In this document: one piece after another, positions 46,348 through 57,643 of the stretch
Layout of the letters: each line of letters opens with the position of its first letter
Position numbering within the stretch: position 1 is the stretch's first letter
NCBI RefSeq assembly: GCF_000143415.4
Contig: NW_003314318.1
Coordinates: forward strand, 90,993-154,992
Direction of reading: 5' to 3'
DNA length: 64,000 nt
Source of the DNA: Selaginella moellendorffii
Lineage: Eukaryota; Streptophyta; Lycopodiopsida; Selaginellales; Selaginellaceae
Position numbers and translations under genes: made by a program
The notes under the pieces: model-generated
The model's input: the letters and a program-made list of their open reading frames with translations, nothing else
Database searches by the model: none
Told to the model about the DNA's origin: nothing

Positions 46348-47364
46348 TTTACTCCAACTTTTTTTTTTTATCACATGCAAAAACAACACTGCTTCCAAAT
46401 TCATAAAAATCTGGACAATATATGCCAACTTCGGCAACAGCCTTTGAAGGCATTTTGTATTTTCGAAGGCATTTTGTATCTTTAGGAAGCCGGTGTCTGG
46501 TGTTCCCGTCCTAGGCATAATCCACACCAAATGATGCTGCTCTTGTACCTGGATTATGATGCCTCTGCTGCTAGATGACACTGAAGTCTGGGTGCGCAAC
46601 ATAGTCGACAGCTTGTGGCTTGAAAAGTATGCAAAGCGGGCTCTTGGACAAGGAGCCTACAGACCACTTGATAACACTTTGAACACTACACGGACAACGA
46701 CGGAAGCCGACTTCTCTGCTGCTTTGATGATTTCAAGAAGGCCTTCCATAACGAAAGCTCATTGAACGACTCCAAGTGCTCAGCGGTCCACCAGGAATTA
46801 TCACGGCCATTGAGCAGCTCCTCACATATTTAAAAGGTGTTGCTCATGTCTTTGAGAACGCAATTGGCAGAATTATATATCTACCTCTCCTTCTAGTTGC
46901 CTCAACTTGTGCGCTCAAGTGACGGTCTTTGAAAAAGCTCACGACAGCCAGGCATTGGACGATGGAGTCCTAGAAATACCTTAGATACATGATCCACAAG
47001 AGGAATTTTTGGGCTCCTGGTACTAGGGAACCCATCAAAGTGTCTATTATACTCTGCAAAGTGATCTCAAACAAACGGGTATCTTTCACTGGGACGCACG
47101 ACAACAATACTACCACACTAAAGTTGTCCTAGTGAAGTGGAGTATAATTGCTTAGCATGTTGGAACTACTTCCCCTTATTTATTTATTTTAGTCTGGATG
47201 AACATGATTCTTAGGTTATTCTCAAAACTATTTTAGGCTTGGGAAAAATTTAACATGATGCTAGAATATTCAAATTTATTCCCCATTCTCTTCTTTTTCT
47301 AAATGCCATTTTTCAAATAAATAGTACACGACTCTAAAATTAAAAAAGTGAGGGACTCCCTCTG
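46348..47364. other. Intergenic between GT47 and P450
   Basis: This stretch contains the GT47 3' region, including a T-run at about 46361, and no convincing gene. A 69-codon ORF at 46556-46765 resembles nothing I know. Confidence 0.6.
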
Positions 47365-47431
47365 CTAGAATGTATGCTTTACTACTGTCATGAATGCGCC
47401 ATTCATGACAGTAGTAAAGCATACGTTCTAG
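47365..47431. repeat. 32-bp inverted repeat with 3-base loop (hairpin)
   Basis: Arm 1 is 47365-47396, the loop CGC is 47397-47399 and arm 2 is 47400-47431. The arms pair at 31 of 32 positions; the single difference becomes a G-U pair in RNA on one strand. It lies 106 bp beyond the stop of the minus-strand P450, probably in its 3' UTR. No longer element ends are visible around it. Confidence 0.92.
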
Positions 47432-47536
47432 ACGAGATCATGTTATTCGTGTGAGAAGTACCAGCCTTTTCATCAAACTGTGACGTTTGGAAAAGTAAAG
47501 AAACGATATTTCCTAGACAAGCTAGTGTCGACCAAT

Positions 47537-49113
47537 TTAGTAAACATGAGAGTCCAGCCTTGGGACTGGGATACCCACGAGAGGTTGACTCTTATGACAA
47601 ACCAGTCCAAAGGTTTGATCCATGTTCATATTGCCGGGAGCATCCAGCTTCCAGTCGAATCCTTGGACGAGCGTCGCAAGACCAATCTGGACAGCATCAA
47701 ATCCAAGTTTAGCACCGGGACACACTCTCCTCCCTGTTCCAAACGGAAGAAAGTTAAAGTTATGGCCAAAAACATCGACGTCTGGCAAGTCGAAGAAACG
47801 TTGTGGCTGAAACTCTAGAGGGTCTTTCCAAAACCTCTCGTCGATGCCAATCGAGTAGCTGTTGATGTAAATCGTGGTACCGTCCGGGATGGTGTAGCCG
47901 CTGAGCTTAATGGGACCTCCCTGAACTTGTTTGGGAAGAGATAGCGGAGCCACCGAGCGAAGCCTCATTGTTTCCTTGACTATAGCGTCAATGTATGGAA
48001 GCTTTAAGATGTCCGACTCGTCCACAAGTTTTTCTTTGCCGACTACCGCGTCTATCTGACTCTGAGCTCTTGAGAACTCTACTGGATGCCGGAACAGCTC
48101 CGCCATTGCCCATTCTAGCAAAAGAGCCGAAGTATCGACCGCACCCAGCAACAGATCCTGTGAGATTCCATTTTTCCAATGTTAAGCTAAGAAACCAACG
48201 GTTATAAAAAACTTACAAGCAAGAGTGAGATTATGGTGATGTCTGAGAGCTTTTCTTCCATGGAAATGAGCACGTCAATGAAAGCTATGGGCTCCTCGCT
48301 GGTGAAAACCGGAGGATTCACTCGCCGGTCTTGCAAGATTGAAAGGAGGTGCCTGTTTACCCGGTCCATAAGGTGCTTGTACTGCTTCTCCAAACCTTGA
48401 ACGTCCAGCCAGCGAATTCCCGGGATATAATCGCTCACGTTGAAAACCCCAGCCAGCCTCAAAATGTCCACTATCACTTGCACAAACTCGTCAACATTCA
48501 CAGTGTTGTTGTAGTGTCCACAGAAGCGCTTCCCAAACAGCATGTAAGTTATCACGTTCATGTTCATGTTGTGGAGCTTTTGCCGCAGGAGGACCGGATT
48601 CCCTCGCTCGTCACTGAGAGATCGAGCGAGACGGCGCTGCTCCTCGCGACGGATTCCATCGTAAATTTTGAGCTTGGTCGGGGAGAGCAAGTGAGTGTTG
48701 ATGAGCTTCCTGTAGAGCTTCACTTCCGGAGTGTATTGGCTGAAAGCTATACCACTGTAATCGTTCCCAAAGTATTTGCCAGAGATCAATGGAACTTTAG
48801 ACGCAAACTTGAGGTTATGGAGCTTGACAATCTCTCTGGCAGCTCTCCCGGAGCTGATGATAACGGTGGGCTTAATCCCAAGCTTCAAGTACATCACATC
48901 GCCATATTTTTGGGAGAGCTTGTGGAGTGAGATGTGAGGGAGCGAGCCAAGCATGTGAAGACAGCCAATGACTGGCAAATTGAATGGTCCTGGAGGGAGT
49001 TTTCCAAGATTTCTTCTTCTAGTTAAAGAAGCAAGAAGAAACCAGAGAGAGATGAAAGTTAAAACAAGCAGCATGAAGGCACTCAAACTAAATGGGAGAA
49101 AATCCATAGTCAT
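47537..49113 (-). CDS. Cytochrome P450, CYP71 clan, intact
   Basis: Exon 1 is 49113-48217 and exon 2 is 48157-47537, split by a 59-bp phase-0 intron, giving 505 residues (503 from the second ATG at 49107). Domains in order: N-terminal ER anchor, hinge LPPGPFNLPVIG, I-helix GAVDTS (residues 304-309), K-helix ETMR (Glu361, Arg364), FQPQRF, and the haem loop FLPFGTGRRVCPG with Cys445 as the iron ligand. It is an ER monooxygenase using NADPH-P450 reductase; the substrate cannot be read from the sequence. It is similar to the two broken plus-strand P450s and shares their intron position, and it is the only intact one in the window. Its start is 130 bp from the divergent gene at 49243. Confidence 0.93.
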
Positions 49114-49172
49114 AGTTTTGCTAGGATGGAAGAACGAAATGCGTAGTGGTGGCGGTAATGAGGTCTAATGAG

Positions 49173-49208
<36 letters not shown>

Positions 49209-49242
49209 AATTAGTTAGTTTGGGTTTAGGGTTTATACGGCT
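49114..49242. promoter_or_regulatory. Divergent promoter region
   Basis: Only 129 bp separate the ATGs of the P450 (-) and the plastid-type gene (+). The interval contains a GA microsatellite and the short AT-rich sequence TTAATTAGTTAGTT. A GA/CT-rich core promoter serving both genes is likely, though this is inference. Confidence 0.55.
49176..49206. repeat. (GA)15 microsatellite
   Basis: An uninterrupted GA run in the divergent promoter. Confidence 0.95.
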
Positions 49243-50605
49243 ATGGCGGTTCTCCGGGCGACGTCTCCAACTGTGCTTCCAGGCGAATGCACGAGCGCGT
49301 CGTGGGATTCTCTCGCAGCGCGGCAGGCGCGCATTTCATGCACAAGGCGTGGTTTCGTGTGCGCTGCTGCTGCTGCTGCTACCAATGGGCGCCCTGGAGC
49401 ATCGTCTTCGTCCGGTCCTGGTGAGCGCCAAGAGTATAGATTCTTCGAGGAGAGCGACGGAGGGAGAGAAAGCAAGAGTGCTGCGACCAAGGACAAGAGA
49501 GTGGGCGACAGTGGTCCAGGGAATTTTGGAGACAGGCCTTATAGAACGATTCCGGGGCTGGGGAAGTTCTACCTGGACGAATTGGACGTGATAACGCTGC
49601 TGGATCCGCCATACTTGTCGCCTCTAGATCCGGCGAGCTACAACCATGCGTCTTTCATCTGGTGAGTGACTCTTTCAGCTGGAGTTTTCTGGATTAACGT
49701 TTTAGTCGTGTCACAGGAAGAAGATTGGAGATGTCCCGGAAGAGCGAAGAGCTCGGCTTTTGGAGCTAATCCATCCCAGGTTTTGTGAGTTTTGGAACTT
49801 TTCTTGTGGAAAAGCTTGCTAACGAGGATGACAGTCTCATGCAGTCGATGTGGGAGGTGACTGGAAAACGCTATGACAGCCCCAAATTGTTTGCCGGGGA
49901 CGCGTTTACTCTTCTTCCAGCTCCCGAAATCGAGGAACCATACAAGAAAACGATCTGGCATGGAAAGGTTGGAGGAGGTAAAGTTCTTTCTTTTTCTATT
50001 CTCACAAGAACAACAAAGAATGTGTCACAGATTTCTGGCCATGGAGCTGGTTGAGAGACATAACAATCGTATGTTTTCCTTACTTTCATGTAAAGCTTTG
50101 GTTAAACTCTTTCTCTGCCTGTAGGAGTTTTTCGTGTCCAAGGACGATGGTATATATGGCCAACTTAGCTGCTGTAAGATCTTTTTTTCCTTGAAGCTGG
50201 AACTCATCACGAATGCATTTCTGATCAGCGGGCCTGTTTGGGAGTGTTGTTTCACGTTACATGCCTTTGTACTTCAAAGTCCAACAGGCAGAGTTTGTGT
50301 CTGTCACAAATGACGAATGCGATATGGTTCTCGATTTTAGCAGCGGCCATCTCCATCTCAAAGACGAGCTGCCGTCCTCTTTTCGAAAACCAGGTGAGTA
50401 AATCACCGATGATTGGTCTCTCTGCTGCTAAGATCTCCCACTTTTTCAAGCAGAAAAGCTTTCGTGGCCACTGGAAAACTTCGTGGCTTACATCCGCCCG
50501 GCTGGTCCTGGTGTTCTCGTCGGCCAGCTATGGCAGAAGCGTAGCGATGCAAAGGAGGCGCCTCCATTGAAACTAGGAAAGCTGGTCATTGTGAAAGGCG
50601 TTTGA
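49243..50605 (+). CDS. Conserved plastid-type protein, seven exons
   Basis: Exons 49243-49661, 49717-49779, 49835-49977, 50031-50068, 50125-50173, 50229-50393 and 50454-50605 join in frame to 342 residues. All introns are 53-60 bp with GT-AG borders, and the second shows a CTAAC branch-like site. The first 45 or so residues are rich in Ala, Arg, Ser and Thr with few acidic residues, which fits a plastid transit peptide. The mature part has IPGLGKFYLDELDVITLLDPP, WKKIGDVPEERRARLLELIHP, DFWPWSWLRDI, and a C-terminal GVLVGQLWQ region. I recall plant chloroplast proteins of unknown function with this architecture but cannot name one. Length, frame and motif continuity across seven exons make the model reliable. 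Confidence 0.8.
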
Positions 50606-50723
50606 CCAATCTTTTCAAAGTGCATTGTTTATAAGAAGACATTATTCTTAAATCATTGCGCAATCAAGATCACTTTCATCCTTAGGAATCCAATATCCCA
50701 AACTCCATTTATTCTACAAAGTG
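50606..50723. other. Relic 3' flank of peptide gene
   Basis: From about 50637 this resembles the sequence 3' of the peptide gene (GACATTATTCTTAAAT... and TCATCCTTAGGAATCCA), so the relic includes more than the coding part. Confidence 0.55.
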
Positions 50724-50944
50724 CTATGCCATATCACATCCATAATCGGCATTCTCGAAATCGCACAGGAACACACACACTCTAGCATCGTTCCTGAACT
50801 GGAGCCTCAGAGGTTCGATCCTCCCAGTGCGTGGGAGTGGTTCCGTGAACTCCCTCCACCGATACCACGCACAGTGGAATCTGGCACGCGCTCCTCCCAC
50901 ACCTGCTCGATAGCTCGCCAAAACGGTGCCTGCATCTCATCACC
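50724..50944 (-). pseudogene. Relic of the 8-cysteine peptide gene
   Basis: The C-terminus NADYGCDMA with its stop is kept at 50724, as are RIEPLRLQFRNDA and, in a different frame, CGRSACQIPLC and SVEGVHG. Internal deletions shift the frame, and the signal peptide is lost. It shows that the family is older than the recent triplication. Confidence 0.85.
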
Positions 50945-50957
50945 CGGATCTTGCGTG

Positions 50958-50995
50958 TGACACGGATTTGAGTCCTTCCAGCCTCTGAGGATGCA
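50958..50995 (+). pseudogene. Short AP-3 beta hinge fragment
   Basis: CACGGATTTGAGTCCTTCC followed by AGCC is identical to sequence at about 43379-43401 in the hinge exon, then TCTGAGGATG matches a second spot about 75 bp further on. It sits inside the scrambled patch. Confidence 0.6.
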
Positions 50996-51207
50996 GAATT
51001 AACCGGATCACCGGGATCGTAAAGGCGCAGCTCAACTGGCAAAGGCACTTAGAGAGGATGCCAGTTTCTCCTACAGAGATAAATGTAAATGAATTTAGAC
51101 TGTAGACAATGACTACAGCGTCCACCAGTAGTCTTTGTTCAGAGCTTCCCTTGACGGAACGATTAAGTTGAAGTAAAAGCAAACATGACTTATATTCAAG
51201 GACTCAC

Positions 51208-51315
51208 CTCCTCTGGTCTAGGTGCATCAGGCATCGGATCTTGGTTTCTTCTTGTCTCTGCAACACTAACGTGCCTAGTCATCACGTATTCTTTGAACTT
51301 GATAAATAATTGGGA
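51208..51315 (-). pseudogene. Orphan exon of unknown gene
   Basis: On the minus strand an acceptor TTTTGCAG precedes 36 open codons (SQLFIKFKEYVMTRHVSV..., ending PRPEE), followed by a perfect donor GTGAGT. A second exon-like stretch lies downstream near 51000-51075 (EKLASSLSAFA, then ELRLYDPGDP). I do not recognise the protein. It may be a captured or stranded gene fragment. Confidence 0.4.
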
Positions 51316-51360
51316 CTGCAAAACATAATCTAATGAACTTATGATGTATCCTGCTGAAAT

Positions 51361-51735
51361 AATGAGGCTCTGCCCAGTGGTTCCGCTAGCTCTTCCCAAA
51401 CAACAAAGCCTCTCGTCGATGGCAATCGAGTAGGTATTGGTGTGGATCACAGTCCCGTCTGAGCCGCTGCGCTTAATCGGGCTTCCCTGAGGGAAGACCC
51501 TCGAGAGTTTCAGCCCCTTGACACTTGATGTCTCTGGCCATAATTTAACTTGCTCCGGTCTGGAACGGGGAGGAGAGTTTGTCCCAGTGCCAAGCTTGGG
51601 TTTGATGCTGTCCAGATTGGTATTGCGACACTCATCCAAGGATTCGACTGGAAGCTGGATGGTAGTCTCAAAAGATGAACATGGATAAAACCTTTAGACA
51701 GGTTTATCATAAGAGTCAACCCTATATGGAAGTAG
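51361..51735. pseudogene. Scrambled P450 relic
   Basis: Three P450 pieces in mixed orientation: plus at 51361-51400 (MRL...VAPLALP of the K-helix region), minus at about 51402-51510 (DGTVIHTNTYSIAIDERL), and plus at about 51560-51735 (GRRVCP-type haem loop without an intact frame, then DAVQIGIATLIQGFDWKL and the C-terminus). It is an internally inverted remnant of the P450 family found elsewhere in the window. Confidence 0.75.
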
Positions 51736-51925
51736 GAGTTGTTCTTTGGGACAATCATAAAAATTTATTAAATATGGAATAACACTACATGTAATGATTA
51801 ATTCCTCAATTAACTTAAATAGAAATCCCAAAGGGAACCAATAATACCAATCTTTTGTCGTCATGATAATGAGGAAAGAGTGTCTATATGATAAGTATAT
51901 TTCAATACCCAAATGCAATAAATAA
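51736..51925 (-). mobile_element. Decayed LTR relic
   Basis: Similarity to the LTR family is still visible in order: GGGACAA, AAATATGGAAT, CAATACCAAT, GAGGAAAGAGTGTCT and CAATACCCAAA match the end of 4359-5498. There are large internal deletions and many substitutions, so it is an old insertion. Confidence 0.55.
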
Positions 51926-53334
51926 TAACTCAACTTTTAGAATAGAGGAATATTTAACACTATAATTGATCAAAAACTCTACCAAAGAAACAAAAATAAG
52001 ATTCTCAACTTTGCACATGCTCAACATTTAAATTAGTCTAAAGAGGACAAAGAATACTTAACTTAATGCTGGATTAAAATTGAGAATTGTAAGAGTCACA
52101 AATAATCAATATGCTAAAAGAATAAATGAGGAAAGAACACTAGCAATATGAGAAAGTGGCTTAGGTTGAGAAATAAGGAAAGTTGGGAAAAAGTAAAAAA
52201 TGAAAAGAAATGATCAAATAATAGATTAAAGGATTGATATCTACTATGTGAAACTTTTAACTTAGTCTTTAAAGCTATCTCTACAATAATTAAGATCTTT
52301 ATCACAATCTAAAATCCACTCAAGCTCATATATATCATCTTCCCATAAATTTAATCTTCAAACAATCTTTAAGAACAAAACTGCATTATTTATAACTCTT
52401 TAATTGATGTTATAATCACTCATAGGACACTAAAAACTAAAGAAGCCATGTAATCACATCTCATGGAAGCTAAAGATATTAACACACCAAAGATGGGTGC
52501 AATACCATTATAATCACACTCCATGATCTAATAAAGAATCATTAATAACCTTAAGTGATATATTTATTGATTGATGATAGGAGAATTTAAAGGACAAACA
52601 AATTTAAGCACACTAATAACTAGAATTCTAGATCTAGCAAAAAACTAATACAAATCTAAGTCTAAAAGAGAATGAAAGAATAAAAACAAAAAACACAATC
52701 TAAAACACTAAAAAAACACTCAAAGCAAAATATTATTAAAAAGTTTTGCCCTTCAAAAATAAATTGTAATACGTTTTACCTCCACTAATGTGAGTGCTGG
52801 GGACAAAAGTTATAAATTGTCCAGCCACAGCTGCATTTTTACTAAAACCTTTATGGGAATAAGTATATTAATTGGGCTTGACACTAGATTCAGTTAAAAA
52901 TAATGTAACTTTGAATTTTCTTATTTATTTGTTTATTTCCATAAAAGTTTTAAGCGGGCCATCAAGGTCGTACGGCCAACAACGATAAGAGCTGGAGTAG
53001 AGCACCTACTAAAACGCGGAACTCTTGTCCAGAGTAGTAAAACAAGCCTGCCTCGTTACGCAGAGGAGAGACAAAAGAAGAGAGCGAGCGAGCCACGAAG
53101 AAGAAAAAAAACCCGGGCTCTCTCAAACTCTTCCTCGTCTTAGTTCTCTCTTCCACTGCAGGATTATTTTACTTCTCCCATTCTACAAGTAGTACTTAGC
53201 AGAGCTGTACAGGGAAAACAAAGGAGCAAGAAAAGAGAGAACGAAAAACGAAGAGACAACAAAGAACCAAAGAGAAAGGAAACAAGGTACGTTGTAAGAG
53301 GTAGTGGAGAGAAGAAGAAAAAAAAGAAAGATAG
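51926..53334. other. AT-rich intergenic region
   Basis: No gene, RNA or clear repeat is seen in 51926-53100. From about 53100 the sequence becomes purine-rich on the plus strand (pyrimidine-rich on the minus), probably the 3' UTR of the exoribonuclease gene. Confidence 0.6.
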
Positions 53335-56300
53335 CTAGGAGAATAAGTATGAGGTAACGTAGACACGAACACCTATGTCGAGAGGGGAGCTATCACCACC
53401 GAGAGCATGGATAAGAACTGGGATGTGTGAGAACAAGCGAAGGGTGAGAGGCATGGCTTCTGGCTCGATCATGGTTAAGCTGTCGAGATTACCAGTCTCG
53501 TCGTCAGGATCCATTGCCGGATTGGACACAACTGCGACGTCAGAGATGCTTCGGCTCTTGGCCTTCCGAGAGTGTTGCCTCGGGCGGCAGTAATCCAGAA
53601 CCAGTGTGCCAGTGTTCTCGAGCCAGTCTACCTTGAGACCCTCTACTTCGTCGTAGTATAAACGGCGCTCCATCTGGTGAGAGATGGCGTCCATTAGTCC
53701 GCCAAGGAAAACCAGGCGAAATTCACTTACCGCGATTTTGGAGACGTACAGCGACATGAACTTTGGTCCCAGGCCAACAACGCACGCATCTGATAACAAA
53801 CCCTGCAACCAGAAGCTTACACTGATAAGATACTGTCTTGGATGAAGGAAAGACGAAAGAAAAGCTTACCTTTCTTCTCTGTAGCATAGTCCACAGGTAG
53901 AGCCTGTCAGTCGCCTCTTGAACGTTCTTGCTTGCCATTTTCCTTTCGTTGCAATGGTCCGCAACCAAAGCCATCTCAGCGGGATCAGAGATCCTGTGCT
54001 TTGAAGCAGCCAACTGGAGTACCTCATAGTCCTTGGTTGAGACCAAATCCTCGGGACCTGTGAGGCTTTTGTTCAACAACTTTTCGGCCTCGAGAGCGGC
54101 TGACAGTGTCCGGTGCACGACGATGTCGGGATATCTTCGAATCGGAGATGTGAAGTGCGTGTAAACAGGCATGGCCAAGGCGTAGTGACCCCAGTCACCG
54201 TCCTTGTCCCGGCCCGTGCAAAAGTACTTCGCCACCTGCATCGGTTTGGTGGCGTAGAGTGTAACGATGCTGAGAAGAACCGGGTCGTCCTTGAGCTCCT
54301 CCCTCAGTACTTCCAGGGACGCATGCAAGTCCGCCGAAGAGTCCGTCTTCAGCACAAACCCGTGCTTCTTGCAAAACTCTTGGAACTCGAGAAGCTTACG
54401 TGAGCTCGGTTCAGGATGACGCCTCAGGAGTGCACAGTCGGGGAACGCTCTCGATATCACTTTGGCGACGCTCACGTTAGCCAGAAGCATGAACTCCTGC
54501 ACCAGCTTGTTGGATTCCATCTGCTCGTAGAAGCTGGTCTCGTGGGGATTCCCATCCCCATCTAGAGCAAAGACGAGCTTTCCAGTGTCTAGACGTAGTG
54601 CTCCGTCCCTAATTCTACTCTCTTCTAGCTGTTTGGCAATGTTGTACAAAGTCTTGATATCAGCGGCCACTTCCTGCCAGCTGAAATTTCCCGAAAGACC
54701 TGGTTTCTCGCTGAAAGTCCCGTCAACGATCTCTTGGGCATCACCATAACTTAGCTTGCAGCATGACTTGATCGCAGTTCTACCTATCCACTGCTTGACA
54801 ATCTGTCCTGTTGAATCTAGATCCCACATCACCGAAAACGCTAACCTGTCTACTCCGGGCTGTAGCGAGCAGAGCTCCTCGCAGAGCAGCCGAGGAAGCA
54901 TTGGAAGCACCTGTTGGATCAAGTACACACTCGTCGACCGCTGCTGCGCTTCTTTGTCTAAACCCGAGCCAGCATGGACGAAGTAAGAAACATCTGCGAT
55001 GTGTACTCCAACTCTCGTTAAACCATCCCCAAGATGCTCCACCGACAGTGCATCGTCCAAGTCCCTGGCAGTGACTGGATCGATTGTGAACACTCTACGT
55101 GAGCGCAAGTCCCTTCGTCTCTGTAGCTCCTTCTCCGGAATACTCCACGGAACACGAGGAAGACAAGCCATCGCCTCCGGAGGGAACTCGGCACTGTGAA
55201 CCGCGTGCTCGAATAAAATAGCCGCTGTCTGTGCCTCTAGTTCCCCAGCTTGTCCCAAGCAATGTGTGATGATCGCGAGAGGATAAGGACTGTTACAGTC
55301 CCAGCGATCAACACACGCTGCTAAAAGCTCATTCCCCATCTTACGATCCCCGTCCCGCAACCTTTGAGCTATAACTTCCGGAAGGCTGTCAGGTAAAACC
55401 ACCATCTTCGGAAACTTGGCATCAACTGGAGTGAGAACCATCTGATTTCTCGTTGGCGGCTGGAACTTGACAGAGAGAAATCCGACCACCGCATCACGCC
55501 GGCGAGACTTTGATAAGATAGACACTACTTTCCCAGTAGGCCTTTTACCCGGTGTAGCTTGGAGCAATGCCTGAACTTTTTCTAGCGCCGTCGACCCCGT
55601 GCCTGTCAGTAAACTACTCGAATCCTCACTACTTTCTACAACCTGGTTGCTTCTTCCAACACTTTCTATGACTACCTCCTCTTCTAGACGTATCTCTCTA
55701 GAAACCTGTACGCCTTCACCACTACTGAAACTTTGATTTGTCACAGCTATACTACTCGCAGTTACCACTCGATCAGTCCGGTTGTTGTTAAGGCCCTTCA
55801 TCCTGGGCCATAAATTAGGCGGATCAAGGACAAGTGCAACTAAATCCCCTTCAAGCTGCAAAACGAAAAACCAGGTCAATTCTCGGAAGGAAAAATCTAA
55901 CACGAAGAACTTACTGCACGATTCTGAGCACAGGCTCCCTCGATCAAGATATCTACGGAAAGTCCGTCGACTGTGGCGTAAGCCTAGGCAACCACACAAT
56001 GATCACGTATACACCTCAAAAGAAATGGAAGGATTACGTACCTCACTTCGGTTGTGAGCATTTACTCTCAAGGAGCAAGAAAAAACACGCCCAGACTGAA
56101 CGAAAAGAGCACATAATGCGTAAGACCAGAAATGAGCGAAGAGAACGGAGAAAAGCGGATACCTGCATGGCTTCGTTTACTTTAGGAAGCGACCAATGCT
56201 CTGGAAAAATCTGTGGTGCAACTGGATCCTTCATCAACTGGAAATTGGTGTCTGTATCACCGTAGAATCGTGTAGACAGCGGACTTGCGCCTTTGCCAGG

Positions 56301-56870
56301 ACTGACGAAGGCAACGGAATTGCTGCTGCTCGGCTGGTCGTGATTGTTGTTGAGAGCCGGCCCATAAGGTGGCAGCGTTTCCGTGAACTCTTTAAACTCG
56401 AGCTCCGAGTACTTCCCGTTCTTGTAGAGCGTCTTGACGACGTGATAATCTCTAGATCTTTGGACAGAAAAGTTGGGGGAGACCGGACTGCTCGTCGGCG
56501 ACGCCCTCTCATCACACGACTTAAAAATCTCCACTCCTGCAACTAAAGGAGATGAGAAGATGAGAATGCGCTCTCCACAAAGGTCAAAGGAAAACAACGA
56601 GGAATCACTGAAAGAAAACTTACCTGATCCATTGTCAGGAGAAACAAACTGCTTGGACTTGCGACTGGGCCTCTTCCGAAATTTCTTCTCCCCATCCCGA
56701 TCTCGATCCCTCTCCCTGGCAGCTAAATCCTCGGTGCCTCCAGCAGATCTCGTCCGGGGCTTGGACACCGGGCTTTGCTGCTGGCACTGGAACGGATACT
56801 GACCATACAGTGAAGGCGGTGGAGGCACGGCATGGTAGCCTCCTTTCTCATTCTTCCCTCCCGGCTTCAT
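53335..56870 (-). CDS. SOV: 3'-5' exoribonuclease, RNase II family (SOV/DIS3L2 type)
   Basis: Seven exons: 56870-56624, 56536-56163, 56095-56042, 55983-55915, 55855-53870, 53802-53731 and 53673-53335, giving 1046 residues, about the size of the plant SOV protein. Order: a basic, disordered N-terminus; cold-shock-type OB domains (LRVNAHNRSEAY, then EGDLVALVLDPPNLWPRMKG); the RNB catalytic domain, with FTIDPVTARDLDDA at residues 504-517 carrying the four metal-binding aspartates (Asp507, 513, 515, 516); and a C-terminal S1 domain (MERRLYYDEVEGL...SPLDIGVRVYVTSY). There is no PIN domain, which separates it from DIS3. The family degrades uridylated or decapped mRNA in the cytoplasm independently of the exosome. 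The last intron (57 bp) is stop-free and in frame, but splicing restores the expected SKIA-MERR junction. Confidence 0.92.
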
Positions 56871-57643
56871 CTACCAGGAATCCGAGGCCCCTCTCACCAA
56901 AATCTGGAGGAAATCTCTCGCGCTCCTGGAAACCCCACACCCCAAAATGCTGCGCCAAATTCTCTCACTCTCGGCCTCTCGCAACGATCGCCGCGCGCGC
57001 GGCTAGGGCCAGGGCGCCCTCCCCTCTCCCTCTCTCTCTCCCTGCCCCCCTCTCGCTCTCAAGCACGCGCCTCTCACCGCCTTCTTCGTCTTCCACCTCC
57101 AGGTTAGTTTTAGGGTTCTTCCCCCAGCCGGTTAAAAACTAAGGGCCTTTAATCCGGTTTAACGGGGACCTTTGTCCATGTCATGATGGCAAAGTGATTT
57201 AATTCCCTGTGGCGTGGCACGTGTCAGAGAATGTGTGGCCAGGCAGCCACCGGCCAACCAAATTGAAAAACAATACAAAAGTATTTCCTATGGTTACAAG
57301 CATTGATTTTGATTGATTGGGTGGATGATTTTGGCGGTGGAAGGAATATATAGGGAGTAAAAATTCCATGGTAGATTCTAGATGCAGACTTTGTAGAGCA
57401 TAATTGGACTGGCGTTTGGTTCTCCTTTATATATTTGCATGTTTATAGCGCTAGACTGAGACCATCGCGGGTGGGAATCCAGCCCCACCACCTTTCATTT
57501 GGCACCTATCTAAATCTTAGAGTTTGTCCACTTTGAATCCTTAAGAATATTCACTGAAGTGCCTAGCTTATAATGAGTGTGATCTAGGTTTTTGCTTCTT
57601 GAACAAACACAGCTCTCAAATCTACTACTTGCTTGCCACAGTC
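56871..57643. other. Upstream region of the exoribonuclease gene
   Basis: A CT-rich tract at about 57020-57060 (GA-rich on the gene's strand) may belong to the 5' leader or core promoter. Beyond 57130 I see nothing I can assign. Confidence 0.55.

Noticed and set aside
45378-46602. Long ORFs of 286 (+) and 266 (-) codons overlapping the GT47 gene
   Set aside because: They are shadow frames of a GC-rich coding exon; neither resembles a known protein, while the GT47 frame has many family motifs.
46556-46765. 69-codon ORF downstream of GT47
   Set aside because: No recognisable motif, splice context or second copy; consistent with chance.
57450-57500. tRNA-like stretch with a GC-rich stem (GGTGGGAATCCAGCCCCACC)
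   Set aside because: No GTTCRANNC box B, and no acceptor or anticodon stem can be drawn around it.
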